Shown: positions 43,573-53,171 of the stretch, piece by piece
Layout: the number at the start of each line of letters is the position of its first letter
How positions within the stretch are numbered: position 1 is the first letter of the stretch
Assembly: GCA_026129905.1 (NCBI GenBank)
Contig: JAHCHE010000003.1
Span: 310,001-374,000 of the forward strand
Length of the DNA stretch: 64,000 bases
Direction: 5' to 3'
Source of the DNA: Bryobacteraceae bacterium
Lineage (GTDB): Bacteria > Acidobacteriota > Terriglobia > Bryobacterales > Bryobacteraceae
Notes under the pieces: model-generated
The model's database searches: none
What the model saw: only the letters and a program-made list of their open reading frames with translations
What the model was told of the DNA's origin: nothing
Made by a program: the position numbers and the translations under genes

Positions 43573-44456
43573 CCGCCAGCCTGGTTCCGCAATTGCCGCC
43601 GCTCTTTGAGATTCTCCAGAACGGTGGCCGCCAGTTTCTTGCCGCGCTCGAAGGCTTCTCCGTATGCCTGCCGGCGCTCTTCGCGGGTGTAGCCGTAGCC
43701 GATGCGGTAGAGCCGTTCCGCGGAACGGCCGATCACGTAGGTTCCAGCGAAAGCGATCGCGGCCTTTGGTATCAGGCCGCCGCCGAATGGAACCTTGCCC
43801 GCCAGTTCGCGGGCGAGAGCGCGCCATCCGAACGCGCCGGCGATTACCGAGGCGATTTCCGCCCGCTGCTGCCGATAGCCCAGATGACGGTCGCTGGCGC
43901 CCGCCAGCAGAAAGAGCATCCGAACCTGGTTGACCGTAAGGAAGACGGTGTCCGAACCGAATTCGCCGAGCGCCCAAGGCAACTCGAGGAGACTGGGGGC
44001 GATGTTGGGAAGGGCCGTCGCCACGGAAAAGAGGGCGTTCTCTTTCCCCACCCGCTGGATCACCTGGCCGGTGACCGCCTCCCGGAACGGCGGGAAGCGG
44101 CGAGCCAGCGGCAAGCCCAGTTCTTCGCGCGTCTCGAGGATGTCGCGGACCAACCGCTCCGGCGCCTCCGGGTAGAAGGTGAAGGCCGTGGCAGGCCGGT
44201 TTAGGCCGGCTTCGAAAATCTCGATGTCATAGGCTGCGCCAGGAGGGTGGGGCGCCGTCCGGTGAAACTCCAACAGTTGCTCGTGCCGCCTGGCGGGCGT
44301 GAGGTCGGCCGGCAGCAGGAAGCGCTCGATGGCGCGGAATCCGTCGTCCGACGAGGCCGCCAGCCGGATGGAAACGGGGCGGTCCGCGGTGGCGCGGACG
44401 TCGTTTGGATTCAGGTTGGCGAGCGCCTGACGGACCTGCTTGAGTACCGGGACCAT
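43569..44456 (-). CDS. DUF697/YcjF-like membrane-associated protein
   Basis: 295 residues. The middle (ALFSVATALPNIAPSLLELP, FLTVNQVRMLFLLAGASD) and the GGGLIPKAAIAFAGTYVIGRSAERLYRIG stretch match the DUF697-like C-terminal domain found with small GTPases, but no GTPase domain is present. Partly hydrophobic, so it may contact the membrane. Its stop overlaps the SDR start. Confidence 0.6.
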   Translation of the reverse strand: MVPVLKQVRQALANLNPNDVRATADRPVSIRLAASSDDGFRAIERFLLPADLTPARRHEQLLEFHRTAPHPPGAAYDIEIFEAGLNRPATAFTFYPEAPERLVRDILETREELGLPLARRFPPFREAVTGQVIQRVGKENALFSVATALPNIAPSLLELPWALGEFGSDTVFLTVNQVRMLFLLAGASDRHLGYRQQRAEIASVIAGAFGWRALARELAGKVPFGGGLIPKAAIAFAGTYVIGRSAERLYRIGYGYTREERRQAYGEAFERGKKLAATVLENLKERRQLRNQAGG

Positions 44457-44477
44457 TCCTGACAGCGGCGCCGCCGT

Positions 44478-45491
44478 TTAAGGCTGGCTCTCGCCTGTTC
44501 CTCCGGGGACCTCGGACTGATCTTTGATGAAGCGCTCCACGTTGGACTTGTCGATCAGCACCGATCCGATGTTCACGAACTCGGGTACGGTCGCCAAGGT
44601 GGAACCGGCCGCCATCTTGGCTGGCGGATACCGGTGAAGATCGGCCAGCATCCTGGCGCCGACGTAAGCCATCGTATAGGGTCTCTGGGCCACCGTGGCC
44701 TGAATCAGTCCGCGCTGGATCCAGTCCAACGTACGGTCGCCCGCGTCCATGGCGATGATCACTTTGTCCTTGATGTTATTGCGGCTGAGGACCTCGGCGA
44801 CTTCGGCGCAGGCAATCGCTTCCAGGCACACGAAGGCATCCATGCGGGTCCGGTCCTTGGCAATCATTTCCTTAGTGCGGTCGAAGGCGATGGTGGCCTG
44901 ACCTTTGATGTCCACGGTCTCGATGATCTTGACCGCAGGGTAATTCACGAAAACGTCTCGATAGCCGCGCAAGCGATCTTCGATGTTCGTCTGGCCGCTG
45001 ATGGCATAGACAATCACGGTTCCGGCGCGGTTGAGTTTCTTCACCGTGTAGTTGGCCGACTCGACGCCCACGTCGTAGTTCGCGCTGCCGACGAAGAACA
45101 GCCGCTTGCTTTCGGGCGAGTCGGAGTCGATGGTGATGGTATTGATGCCCATACCGATCGCCTGGTCGATGGCATCTTTCATCAAGTGCGCGTCCGCGGC
45201 GGAGACAAGTATGCCGGCGGGCTTCTTTTCGGCGTGGATCAGCTTGAGGAACTCTTCCTTTTCGGCGTTTGTGTCGTAGGTCTCCGGCCCCACCATTTCG
45301 GCGCTCACCCCCACCTCCGCGGCCGCCCGCAGCAAGCCGGCGCGCGCCTGCTGCCAGTACGGCAGGCTTGTGTTGGCGGCGACCAGGTAGTACATCTCCT
45401 GTTTGCGGTAGTCGTCGCCGCCGCAGGACGCCAGCGAGAGTAGCAGGAAGGCAGCAGTGGGAAGGATCAGCGCGCATCGATACCTGAACAT
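44478..45491 (-). CDS. Sugar-binding lipoprotein of ABC transporter (RbsB-like)
   Basis: 337 residues. A lipoprotein leader ends with LASC at residue 23. The rest has the periplasmic-binding type 1 fold of sugar ABC transporters (YYLVAANTSLPYWQQARAGL, GILVSAADAHLMKDAIDQA, INTITIDSDSP). Members carry ribose, galactose or similar sugars. No permease or ATPase gene is nearby, so either those lie elsewhere or it senses sugar. Confidence 0.85.
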   Translation of the reverse strand: MFRYRCALILPTAAFLLLSLASCGGDDYRKQEMYYLVAANTSLPYWQQARAGLLRAAAEVGVSAEMVGPETYDTNAEKEEFLKLIHAEKKPAGILVSAADAHLMKDAIDQAIGMGINTITIDSDSPESKRLFFVGSANYDVGVESANYTVKKLNRAGTVIVYAISGQTNIEDRLRGYRDVFVNYPAVKIIETVDIKGQATIAFDRTKEMIAKDRTRMDAFVCLEAIACAEVAEVLSRNNIKDKVIIAMDAGDRTLDWIQRGLIQATVAQRPYTMAYVGARMLADLHRYPPAKMAAGSTLATVPEFVNIGSVLIDKSNVERFIKDQSEVPGGTGESQP

Positions 45492-45536
45492 GCTTTCGAA
45501 TTTCTCCTAGTCAAGCAGTATAAGTCAAGAGTCCGT

Positions 45537-46616
45537 TCATATGAGAGCGGTCCGGCCGCGTTTTTCGAGCAGTTTGGGCGCCTGGCCCACCTGCTGCGCC
45601 GAGGCGCGGCCGGCGATCAGCAGAGCGTCGGGGGTATCGACGATGACAAGGTTGTCGACGCCCACCAGCGCGACCAGTTTTCCCGGCGCATCGACGTAGT
45701 TGCCGGCGCTCGACAGGGCCACGGAGTCGGTGCGAAGCACGTTGCCGTCGCGGTCCGCCGGCAGCAGTTCGCACAGCGCGTTCCAACTGCCCAAGTCGTT
45801 CCACCCGATATCGCCGGCCGCCAGCCCGATCACGTTGTCCGCCTTCTCGAGCACCGCGTAATCGACGGAGATGTTCTCGGCGCGGCGGTAGACTTCCTTC
45901 AGGCGGGCGTTGAAGCCGGGGTCGGAAAACTCGGGCAGAGCCGCCAGCAGCGCGGCCGTCCGCGGCAGGTGCCGCCGCAGTGCGCTCACGAAGACGCCGG
46001 CTCGCCAGAAAAACATGCCGGAATTCCAGTAGAAGCGTCCGGCGGCGACGAACCGGCGGGCGGTTTTCAGGTCCGGCTTTTCACGGAAGCGTTTCACCCG
46101 CGCCGGCTCGAAGCTTTCGGTTCGCGGCTTGTCCGGGAATTCGATGTAGCCGTAGCCGGTTTCCGGCCACCGCGGCTCGATGCCCAACACCACCAGTCCT
46201 CCGCTTTCCGCCGCGCGGAAGGCCGCGCGCAACAGCCGCCGAAATCGAGCGGGCCGGCCGATCAGGTGATCGGAGGGGAAAACGCCCAGCACCGCGTCCG
46301 GATCCTGGCGCTGGACGATCTGGGCGGCCAGTCCCAGGCAAGGCGCGGTATTGCGCTGTTCGGGCTCGGCCAGCACCTGGAGCTCGGGAACCTCGGGAAG
46401 CTGCGTGCGGATCTCCTCGCGAAGCGCGTCGCTGGTGAGAATCCAGGTTCGCTCCGGCGGAATCTCCGGGCGAAGCCGCTCCAGCGTCTCCTGGAGGAGG
46501 CTGCGGTCGCCGAAGAAAGGAAGCAACTGTTTCGGCCGGGATCGCCGGCTGCGCGGCCAGAACCGCGTGCCGCTGCCGCCCGCCAGGATGAGGGCGTGTC
46601 GATTCTGCTTGGCCAT
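45537..46616 (-). CDS. manC: Mannose-1-phosphate guanylyltransferase
   Basis: 359 residues. The nucleotidyltransferase opening (LAGGSGTRFWPRSRRSRPKQLL) and VFPSDHLIG are typical of GDP-mannose synthesis, but the C-terminal phosphomannose isomerase domain of bifunctional ManC is missing, so this is the single-function type. It supplies GDP-mannose for envelope glycans or exopolysaccharide. Confidence 0.85.
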   Translation of the reverse strand: MAKQNRHALILAGGSGTRFWPRSRRSRPKQLLPFFGDRSLLQETLERLRPEIPPERTWILTSDALREEIRTQLPEVPELQVLAEPEQRNTAPCLGLAAQIVQRQDPDAVLGVFPSDHLIGRPARFRRLLRAAFRAAESGGLVVLGIEPRWPETGYGYIEFPDKPRTESFEPARVKRFREKPDLKTARRFVAAGRFYWNSGMFFWRAGVFVSALRRHLPRTAALLAALPEFSDPGFNARLKEVYRRAENISVDYAVLEKADNVIGLAAGDIGWNDLGSWNALCELLPADRDGNVLRTDSVALSSAGNYVDAPGKLVALVGVDNLVIVDTPDALLIAGRASAQQVGQAPKLLEKRGRTALI

Positions 46617-46637
46617 TGCGTGTGCCGGGATCGCGAC

Positions 46638-47444
46638 TCAGGGCGACTGGATCTCGTAGCCGTGAATCAGCATGAAGGTGCGGCGCCACCGGGTTTTCGT
46701 GAAGAAGTTCTGAGCCAGGTCGAGCAGGTGATCGAGTCCGATCGTCGGGCTCACCAGCCGCTCGGTGGGCGCGTCGTAGGACCAATAAATGATCAGCGGC
46801 TTGCCGATGATGTTCTCGCGCGGGACAAATCCCCAGTAACGGCTGTCGAGCGAAGAGTCGCGGTTATCGCCCATCGCGAAGTAGCTTCTGGGCGGGATCA
46901 CAACCTCGCCGTTCTGCACATGGCTCTCCAGCATCTCCTGCGCCGGCTCGTACAATCGCACGTTCGGCTCGCTGGGGAAGTTGTCGCGGTAGGAATCCAC
47001 GTAGTCGGTCTTGTGATACTTGTAGGGCTCTTCGAGAGGCTTTCCGTTGAGATACACCTGCTTGTTGACCAGCCGCAGACGGTCGCCCGGCACGCCGATG
47101 ACGCGCTTCACAAAAGTCTGTTTGATGTCGATGGGATAACGGAAAACGATGATGTCGCCGCGCTCGACCTCCTGGTAGGGCAACAGGTGCTTGCTGATGG
47201 CGCCGGCGGGGGCGTAGCTGAGCTTGTCGACCAGCAGGTGGTCGCCGATCAACAACGTGTCTTCCATCGATCCGGTCGGGATCACGAACGCCTGCACCAG
47301 GGTCGTCGTGCCGAACAGCAGCAGCAGGATGGTTACGGTCCACTCGGCGATCGTGCCGCGCGGGGGTTCAGCCTTCCTGGCCTTGGCGTCCGGCGCCGGC
47401 GGCGGGGCCGCGGGTTCGGTGGTTACCGCTTTCTCGTCGTTCAC
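46638..47444 (-). CDS. lepB: Signal peptidase I
   Basis: 268 residues from GTG 47444. An N-terminal membrane anchor (VTILLLLFGTTTLVQAFVI) is followed by catalytic Ser in PTGSMEDTLLIGD and Lys in FVKRVIGVPGDRL; the last box is YFAMGDNRDSS. It cleaves signal peptides outside the membrane. It lies after the small membrane gene and the ribosomal cluster, consistent with the secretion role. Confidence 0.95.
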   Translation of the reverse strand: MNDEKAVTTEPAAPPPAPDAKARKAEPPRGTIAEWTVTILLLLFGTTTLVQAFVIPTGSMEDTLLIGDHLLVDKLSYAPAGAISKHLLPYQEVERGDIIVFRYPIDIKQTFVKRVIGVPGDRLRLVNKQVYLNGKPLEEPYKYHKTDYVDSYRDNFPSEPNVRLYEPAQEMLESHVQNGEVVIPPRSYFAMGDNRDSSLDSRYWGFVPRENIIGKPLIIYWSYDAPTERLVSPTIGLDHLLDLAQNFFTKTRWRRTFMLIHGYEIQSP

Positions 47445-47485
47445 AACTGTTCCAGACCTTTCATTGTAGCGGCTTTGTCGCCATG

Positions 47486-47812
47486 TTACCGTTCCGGCGA
47501 CGAAGGGCCGCTGGGGTGGAGCCGCAGCGCTTCCAGCAAGGACAGGTAGAGATTGACGAAACCCAGGCCGCTCACGCCGCCGCGGAAGTAAGGGCTGAGC
47601 CAGACGGTACGCCACTCCGGGCCGAGCCAGGAGAAGAAATTCGAACTCCAGTAGGAGGACCATGGAAAGGCGACCAGGAAGATGCCGATCTCGAAACACA
47701 GGATCGCCAGCAACAGGCTCGCCACCCGGCTACGGCGCCGCGCGCCGGCATCGGGCTCGCGCGGCAGCGCCGGCGCGGCATGCGCCAGGTCTTGCCGGCC
47801 GGCTAGTGGCAT
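47486..47812 (-). CDS. Small membrane protein, unknown function
   Basis: 108 residues with one membrane span (SLLLAILCFEIGIFLVAFPW) near the middle and a C-terminal hydrophobic patch. ATG 47812 lies inside the 3' end of rnhB, overlapping by 10 bases. No family recognised. Placed between rnhB and lepB in a run that continues to manC. Confidence 0.7.
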   Translation of the reverse strand: MPLAGRQDLAHAAPALPREPDAGARRRSRVASLLLAILCFEIGIFLVAFPWSSYWSSNFFSWLGPEWRTVWLSPYFRGGVSGLGFVNLYLSLLEALRLHPSGPSSPER

Positions 47813-48537
47813 TCGGGAACTTCGTCCTCCGGGAATAGAGCTAGTTGATTCCCAAGCCGTACCGGCGCGAATGTCGCGCGGTGCTCGGGCGTAGGGCCAA
47901 AGACGCGCAGGGCATGAAGGTGCTCCGGCGTGGCGTAGCCCTTATGCCGCCGGAAGCCATATTGCGGGTAAACGGCGTCCCATTCCTGCATTCGCCGGTC
48001 GCGCGCCACCTTGGCGAGTATCGAGGCCGCGGCGATCGAGCGGCAGCGGGCGTCGCCGTGAATCAGCGCGCGCTGTGGGGCGGCGTAATCCACGGTCAAG
48101 GCGTCCACCAGCAAGTAGTCCGGCGCCGGAAAGAGCTGATCCACCGCCTTCTTCATAGCGAGCCGCGACGCCTGATAGACGTTGAACCGGTCCACTTCGT
48201 GAGCCTCCACCGAGGCCACGGCCCAGGCTTCCGCCCGCGTTTGAATGCGAGCCGCGAGTTCTTCCCGCTCTTCCGCTTCCAACTGTTTACTGTCGCGTAT
48301 ACCGCGAATCGGCCGGTCGGCGCACAACACCACTGCGGCAGCGTACAAGGGGCCGAACAGAGATCCCCGCCCCGCTTCGTCGAGCCCGGCGATGCGAGAG
48401 AATCCCAGCGCCCGGGCCAGCGTCTCAAAATGCCTCGTGCAGCGAAGCGTGCGCGCGAGGGGCGTCTCGCCGGCGGGCGGCGGGATTTCCGCCCGTTCCA
48501 GCTCTGAGCGCGCTCCACGTCTTCGCGGTCGAAGCAT
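47803..48537 (-). CDS. rnhB: Ribonuclease HII
   Basis: 244 residues. Catalytic DExxG motif is GLDEAGRGSLFGP, followed by the IRDSKQLEAEEREEL and the VDALTVDY segments. Cleaves RNA of DNA-RNA hybrids and removes misincorporated ribonucleotides. Starts 3 bases after the rplS stop. A short basic N-terminal extension precedes the conserved part. Confidence 0.95.
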   Translation of the reverse strand: MLRPRRRGARSELERAEIPPPAGETPLARTLRCTRHFETLARALGFSRIAGLDEAGRGSLFGPLYAAAVVLCADRPIRGIRDSKQLEAEEREELAARIQTRAEAWAVASVEAHEVDRFNVYQASRLAMKKAVDQLFPAPDYLLVDALTVDYAAPQRALIHGDARCRSIAAASILAKVARDRRMQEWDAVYPQYGFRRHKGYATPEHLHALRVFGPTPEHRATFAPVRLGNQLALFPEDEVPECH

Positions 48538-48540
48538 GGG

Positions 48541-48915
48541 TCAGGATGCCCGCGCCTGGCTCCCCTTCTCGGGCCGCTCGCGCAACCGCGCCGCCTTGCC
48601 GCGCAGGCCGCGGAGATAATACAGTTTCGCCCGCCGGACCTTTCCGGTCCGCACAATCTCGATGCGGTCGATCACCGGAGCGTGCACCGGGAAGATCCTT
48701 TCCACCCCGTGCCCGAAGCTCATTTTACGAACGGTGATCGTTTCGCTAACGCCCTTATTGTTGCGGGCAATCATCGTGCCCTCGAAAGCCTGGAGGCGTT
48801 CCTTCTCGCCCTCCCTGATCCGCACGTGTACGCGGATTGTGTCACCCGGCCGAAAGTCCGGCAAGTTCTTCTTCAGCAGGTTCTGCGTCGATTTTTCCAG
48901 CAGCGCGCTTGTCAT
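48541..48915 (-). CDS. rplS: 50S ribosomal protein L19
   Basis: 124 residues, normal length. The L19 pattern is unmistakable ([69 protein letters not shown]). Sits at the 30S-50S interface. Part of the rimM-trmD-rplS cluster, order conserved in bacteria. Confidence 0.98.
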   Translation of the reverse strand: MTSALLEKSTQNLLKKNLPDFRPGDTIRVHVRIREGEKERLQAFEGTMIARNNKGVSETITVRKMSFGHGVERIFPVHAPVIDRIEIVRTGKVRRAKLYYLRGLRGKAARLRERPEKGSQARAS

Positions 48916-48960
48916 GGTATCACTTCCCTGTAATCGTTCAACAAAACTCTTCGTCCGGCG

Positions 48961-49695
48961 TCATGCCCGCGGTTCCCCGGCGGCGGCCCGGCCGGTCAAG
49001 AGATCGGGCCGCGACCGTTGCGTCTTGTCGATCGCCGCCCGGAGGCGCCAGCGCCGGATCTCCTCGTGGTTGCCGCTCAACAGCGTCTCGGGGACCTTCC
49101 AGCCGCGAAAATCCGCCGGGCGGGTGTAGTGCGGAGCGTCGAAAAAACCAAGGGGGCGGGGATCGCCCTCCGGCGGGGCCGCGAACGATTCGGCCACCGC
49201 GGAACGCGCGTTGCCGAGCACCCCGGGTAGGAGACGCGATACCGCGTCAATCACCACCGCCGCCGCCAGTTCGCCTCCGCTCAACACAAAATTTCCAATC
49301 GATAATTCTTCATCCGCCAGGTGTTCCGCTACCCGCTCGTCCACGCCTTCATAGCGGCCGCAGATCAGAAGCAGTTCGGCGCAGCCGCTGAGCCGGCGCG
49401 CCGCGTCCTGGTCGAAAAGCCGGCCCTGCGCCGACAGGAGGATGACCCGCCGGCCGGGGGAGCGCCCCGGCCAAATGTCCTCGACGGCGCGGAAGATCGG
49501 CTCCGGTTTCAGCACCATCCCTTCGCCGCCGCCGAAGGGGCGGTCGTCGACGGTCCGATGCCGGTCAAAAGTCCAGTTTCGCAGATCGTGGATCCGGATT
49601 TCGACCTGGCCGGCGGTGGCCGCTCGTCCGACGACGCCGTAGTCGAACGGGCCGCGGAAAAAATCCGGAAAGATCGTAAGCACATGGAAGACCAT
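48961..49695 (-). CDS. trmD: tRNA (guanine-N1)-methyltransferase
   Basis: 244 residues from ATG 49695, where the ATG shares a base with the rimM TGA. SPOUT knot features: FHVLTIFPDFFRGPFDYGV, the HRTVDDRPFGGGEGMV loop, LLICGRYEGVDERV, and IGNFVLSGGELAAAVVIDA. It methylates G37 of tRNAs, guarding against +1 frameshifting. An upstream in-frame extension exists but overlaps rimM. Confidence 0.98.
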   Translation of the reverse strand: MVFHVLTIFPDFFRGPFDYGVVGRAATAGQVEIRIHDLRNWTFDRHRTVDDRPFGGGEGMVLKPEPIFRAVEDIWPGRSPGRRVILLSAQGRLFDQDAARRLSGCAELLLICGRYEGVDERVAEHLADEELSIGNFVLSGGELAAAVVIDAVSRLLPGVLGNARSAVAESFAAPPEGDPRPLGFFDAPHYTRPADFRGWKVPETLLSGNHEEIRRWRLRAAIDKTQRSRPDLLTGRAAAGEPRA

Positions 49696-50264
49696 CAGGC
49701 ATCGATATCCTTGAGGCCTTGCGGAAGGTCGACCACGATGCGCCGGCCCGTGACGTCGATTTCGACGCAGATGGCATTGGCGAACGGCGCCAAGAATTTC
49801 CTGCCCGTATCCTTCATCGTCACTTCCAGGCTGAGCGCGCCGCCGGCCTCCAGCCAGCCCGTCACCGTGCCCAAGGGCTCCGAGCGGCCGCGCTCGAAAA
49901 CCGCGCAGCCCTCCAGGTCGGAAACGTAATACTCGCCTTCGGGGAGCGAGACGCGCTGAGACGCGGGAATCTGCACGGCTGCGCCTTCCAGCCGCTCGGC
50001 CTCGGAGATCGAATCGACGCCCCGAAACTTGAAGATCGGGCGGCCGTCGTGTTCCCATACCCGCTCGACCTGAAACCCATGTGGAGTTGGGGGCAAACCT
50101 CTCCCCCCCGCCAGCCGGACCTCGCCTAATTCTTCAAAACGCCCCGGCTGGTTGCTCAACGAAATCGCCGCTAATTCGCCCTTGTTTCCCCTCGTCCGCG
50201 TAAGGCGAGCGATGGTAACCCACTCTTCCTCCGACGGATCGCGGGACGGGAATTCCGAGACCAC
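49695..50264 (-). CDS. rimM: 16S rRNA processing protein RimM
   Basis: 189 residues. Begins with WVTIARLTRTRGNKGELAA, the RimM opening, and the PRC-type barrel end (YYVSDLEGCAVFE). Helps mature the 30S subunit head with S19. Placed ten bases after the KH gene and overlapping trmD by one base. Confidence 0.93.
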   Translation of the reverse strand: MVSEFPSRDPSEEEWVTIARLTRTRGNKGELAAISLSNQPGRFEELGEVRLAGGRGLPPTPHGFQVERVWEHDGRPIFKFRGVDSISEAERLEGAAVQIPASQRVSLPEGEYYVSDLEGCAVFERGRSEPLGTVTGWLEAGGALSLEVTMKDTGRKFLAPFANAICVEIDVTGRRIVVDLPQGLKDIDA

Positions 50265-50273
50265 CCGGCGATG

Positions 50274-50513
50274 TTACTCCAGAATTTCGAGCGTAAATCG
50301 CCGGTTCAACTTCATTCCCGCGGCGCCTAGTAGCGTCCGTATTGACCGCGCTGTTCGCCCCTGTTTGCCGATGACCTTGCCCAAATCACTTGGCGCAACG
50401 CGTAGTTCGAGGACCGTAACCTGCTCCCCTTGCACCTCGCGCACACTGACTTGATCCGGGATGTCCACGAGAGCCTTCGCGATCTCTTCGACTAGTTCCT
50501 TCATCCCTGCCAT
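50274..50513 (-). CDS. khpA: KH-domain RNA-binding protein (KhpA/YlqC)
   Basis: 79 residues. The KH fold signature is [20 protein letters not shown], with the GxxG loop GKQG. In other bacteria KhpA acts with KhpB on small RNAs and cell-division control. It sits in the standard place between rpsP and rimM. Confidence 0.9.
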   Translation of the reverse strand: MAGMKELVEEIAKALVDIPDQVSVREVQGEQVTVLELRVAPSDLGKVIGKQGRTARSIRTLLGAAGMKLNRRFTLEILE

Positions 50514-50638
50514 GACGGCCTCTCCTGTTTCTGCCTTGATGATAGCACTGACGACCTCGCCGTTACTCTCGAAACGGCGCGACCGAATGGCAGGGCGGCA
50601 AACGGGGCGCGATCGATTCCCGAGCGCAACGGGGGCGA

Positions 50639-50899
50639 TTACCGCGGCTGGACCTCCGTCTCCGGCTTGGGATGGCTCTTCAGCAGGCGGGTCACCGTAT
50701 CCGACGGTTGCGCGCCGACGCTCACCCAGTGCTCCAGCCGGTCATATTTGATGTCGGCAACGGCCGGGTCCGCCACCGGGTTGTAATGGCCGACGACCTC
50801 GACGCAATCGCTGTCGCGGCCGTTTCTTTTGTCAATCACCACCCGCCGGTAGGTCGGCTTTTTCTTGGCCCCGAACCGGGCCAGACGAATTCGCAACAT
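50639..50899 (-). CDS. rpsP: 30S ribosomal protein S16
   Basis: 86 residues. Begins with [20 protein letters not shown], the S16 signature, then [14 protein letters not shown]. Binds 16S rRNA early in 30S assembly. Follows ffh by 37 bases, as in many bacteria. Confidence 0.98.
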   Translation of the reverse strand: MLRIRLARFGAKKKPTYRRVVIDKRNGRDSDCVEVVGHYNPVADPAVADIKYDRLEHWVSVGAQPSDTVTRLLKSHPKPETEVQPR

Positions 50900-50936
50900 A
50901 TCTCCGATTACTCCTGAACTTGCCTCCGGCGCCGTC

Positions 50937-52304
50937 TTAGGAAAGGCCTCCGGGAAACGACGGCAGGCCGAACTTGCCCATTTTTTTGGCCAATTTCTTG
51001 CCCATGAAGCCGCCGGTAAGGTTTTTCATCATTTTTCGCGCCTGGGTATACTGCTTCAGCAACTGGTTCACCTGTTGGACGGTGACGCCGCTGCCGCGGG
51101 CGATCCGGCGGCGCCTCGACCCGTTGATGATCATGTGGTTGCGCCGCTCCTTGGGCGTCATCGAGTCGATGATCGCCACCACGCGCGTAATCTCGTTTTC
51201 GTCGACGTCGACATCCTTCATGCCCTTGAGCGGTCCGATCTCGGGCATCAGCTTCAGGATGGAGTCAAGCGGGCCGATCTTGCGAAGCTGCCGGAGCTGA
51301 TCGCGGAAGTCTTCCAAGGTGAAATCGTTGTCGAGCAGCTTCTCCTGCATCCGCTCGGCCTGCTTGCGATCGATGGTTTCTTCCACCTTTTCGATCAGCG
51401 ACAGCACGTCGCCCATCCCGAGAATGCGGGAGGCCATGCGGTCCGGGTGGAACGGCTCGAGCGCGTCGAATTTCTCGCCGACGCCGACGAACTTCAGCGG
51501 CTGCCCGGTCACGGTCCGGACCGACAAGGCCGCGCCGCCACGAGCGTCGCCGTCCATCTTGGTGAGAATCACGCCGGTGATTCCCAGCCGGCGGTGAAAT
51601 TCCTCGGCCGACTTCACCGCGTCCTGCCCGGTCATGGCGTCGGCAACAAACAGCAGTTCCACCGGCGAGAAGGCGGTCTTCAGCTCCGTCAGCTCGGTCA
51701 TGAGCTGATCGTCGATGTGCAGGCGGCCCGCCGTGTCCACCAGCACCACGTCCCGCCCGGTCTGCACCGCCTCTTTCCGGGCCCCCAGGGCCAACTGGAG
51801 CGGCGACTTTTCCTCCGCCGAGCCTTCGTAGACCGGAAGGTTGACGTCCCGGCCAATCACGCTCAGTTGCTTGCGCGCCGCCGGCCGGTAGACGTCCACC
51901 GACACCATCATGGGACTATGGCCGTTCCGGGACAGCCAGCGGGCGAGTTTGCCTGTGCTGGTCGTCTTGCCGGAACCCTGAAGACCCACGATCAACATGA
52001 CGCTGGGCGGTTCCGAGGCGAAGCGCAACCGCGACTGGTGGCTGCCCAGCGTCTTGATCAGCTCGTCACGGACGATCTTGACCACCTGCTGGGAGGGCGA
52101 CAGCGCCGTCAGCACTTCCTCGCCCATCGCCTTCTCGCGGATGTCGGCAATCAGTTGCTTGACGACCTTGAAATGGACGTCGGCCTCAAGCAGCGCCATG
52201 CGGATCTCCCGCAGCGCCGCTTCCATGTTTTCAGCAGTCAGTTTGCCTTCGCCGCGCAGGTTCTTGAAGACCCGCTGCAGCTTTTCGCTGAGATTCTCGA
52301 ACAT
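50937..52304 (-). CDS. ffh: Signal recognition particle protein Ffh
   Basis: 455 residues from ATG 52304. NG-domain motifs: G1 GLQGSGKTTSTGKLA, VLVDTAGRLHID (G3), ILTKMDGDARGGAAL (G4/G5). The M domain ends with methionine-rich helices (KMMKNLTGGFMGKKLAKKMG). It targets membrane proteins with SRP RNA; I saw no SRP RNA gene nearby. Longer open frame upstream is not conserved. Confidence 0.98.
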   Translation of the reverse strand: MFENLSEKLQRVFKNLRGEGKLTAENMEAALREIRMALLEADVHFKVVKQLIADIREKAMGEEVLTALSPSQQVVKIVRDELIKTLGSHQSRLRFASEPPSVMLIVGLQGSGKTTSTGKLARWLSRNGHSPMMVSVDVYRPAARKQLSVIGRDVNLPVYEGSAEEKSPLQLALGARKEAVQTGRDVVLVDTAGRLHIDDQLMTELTELKTAFSPVELLFVADAMTGQDAVKSAEEFHRRLGITGVILTKMDGDARGGAALSVRTVTGQPLKFVGVGEKFDALEPFHPDRMASRILGMGDVLSLIEKVEETIDRKQAERMQEKLLDNDFTLEDFRDQLRQLRKIGPLDSILKLMPEIGPLKGMKDVDVDENEITRVVAIIDSMTPKERRNHMIINGSRRRRIARGSGVTVQQVNQLLKQYTQARKMMKNLTGGFMGKKLAKKMGKFGLPSFPGGLS

Positions 52305-52459
52305 TACGATTGCCGGCCTTACATTCGGTTGAGGGAGGGCGTGCGCACACACCCCTTCCGCGGCAGTTCTACTCATTATAGCAACGTCCGCCGCGCTTCC
52401 CTCGGGCTGCCGGCGCGGGCGGGGGTGCGCGACGGCGGCCGGGACGCGGCGCAGCGGCC

Positions 52460-52981
52460 TTGTTGACCCTGGCTTTGTCGGCCGCGATGGCGATGGCGAA
52501 GACGAGCGGAGGTATGAGCGCCGAGTCGGCCCGCAGGACACTTCAGGAGATTGAGACGCTGGCCCGGTCGTCGTCCTACGACGCCGACGTGCTCACGCGC
52601 ATGATCGAGAATCCGAGCTCGAGTTCGGACTCGCAGATGAGCCAGTTGATGAATCGGAAGACCGAGATCAACAAGATGGGCAACGATTTGGCGATGCTGG
52701 AGAACGAGCGGGATACGCCGACGCCGTGGGAACGGGAGGCGGTGGACAAAGTGCATCCGCTGCTGAAGGAGGCGGCCGAGGATACGAGCAACGCGATCCG
52801 CCACTTTGACGAAAACAGGAACTTCCTCTGGGCGCGGCAGTACAGAAACAACGCCAAGGGCGTCGCTCACGACAGCCAGCGGATCGCATCAACGCTGGGA
52901 GATTACCTGAAGTACGAGAAGCTGCGCGACCGGGAGGCGCGGATCGAAAGCGAAATGCCGGAGATCGCCAAGACGAATTAG
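52460..52981 (+). CDS. Exported helical protein, unknown
   Basis: 173 residues. The start is a TTG (52460 or the adjacent TTG at 52463). A signal peptide is followed by a mostly helical, charged chain (SAESARRTLQEIETLARSSS, EDTSNAIRHFDENRNFLWAR). No family recognised. Divergent from ffh with 155 bases between; its possible promoter was not resolved. Confidence 0.6.
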   Translation: MLTLALSAAMAMAKTSGGMSAESARRTLQEIETLARSSSYDADVLTRMIENPSSSSDSQMSQLMNRKTEINKMGNDLAMLENERDTPTPWEREAVDKVHPLLKEAAEDTSNAIRHFDENRNFLWARQYRNNAKGVAHDSQRIASTLGDYLKYEKLRDREARIESEMPEIAKTN

Positions 52982-53171
52982 GCGCACGCGGACTTCGGCG
53001 CTGGAGGCGACAACTCTTGAAGGCGCCCTGGGGCCCTGTTGACGACCGCGGCCGGTTGGGGACTTTCCTTGCGGGCCGCGGCCATTTTTGTCCACAGCGA
53101 GCCGGGTGAGCCGGGGTGAGCCGCAGGCGACTGGAAACGCCGGGGCGGCCTGTGTTATGGATGGTTGCGCC

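Noticed and set aside
42829-43977. Longer start for the SDR gene at 43977
   Set aside because: The added part lies wholly over the neighbouring gene and is Arg-rich noise; ATG 43572 gives a standard SDR start and ATGA overlap.
48961-50058. trmD reading frame extended to 50058
   Set aside because: It would overlap rimM completely; ATG 49695 begins the standard TrmD sequence.
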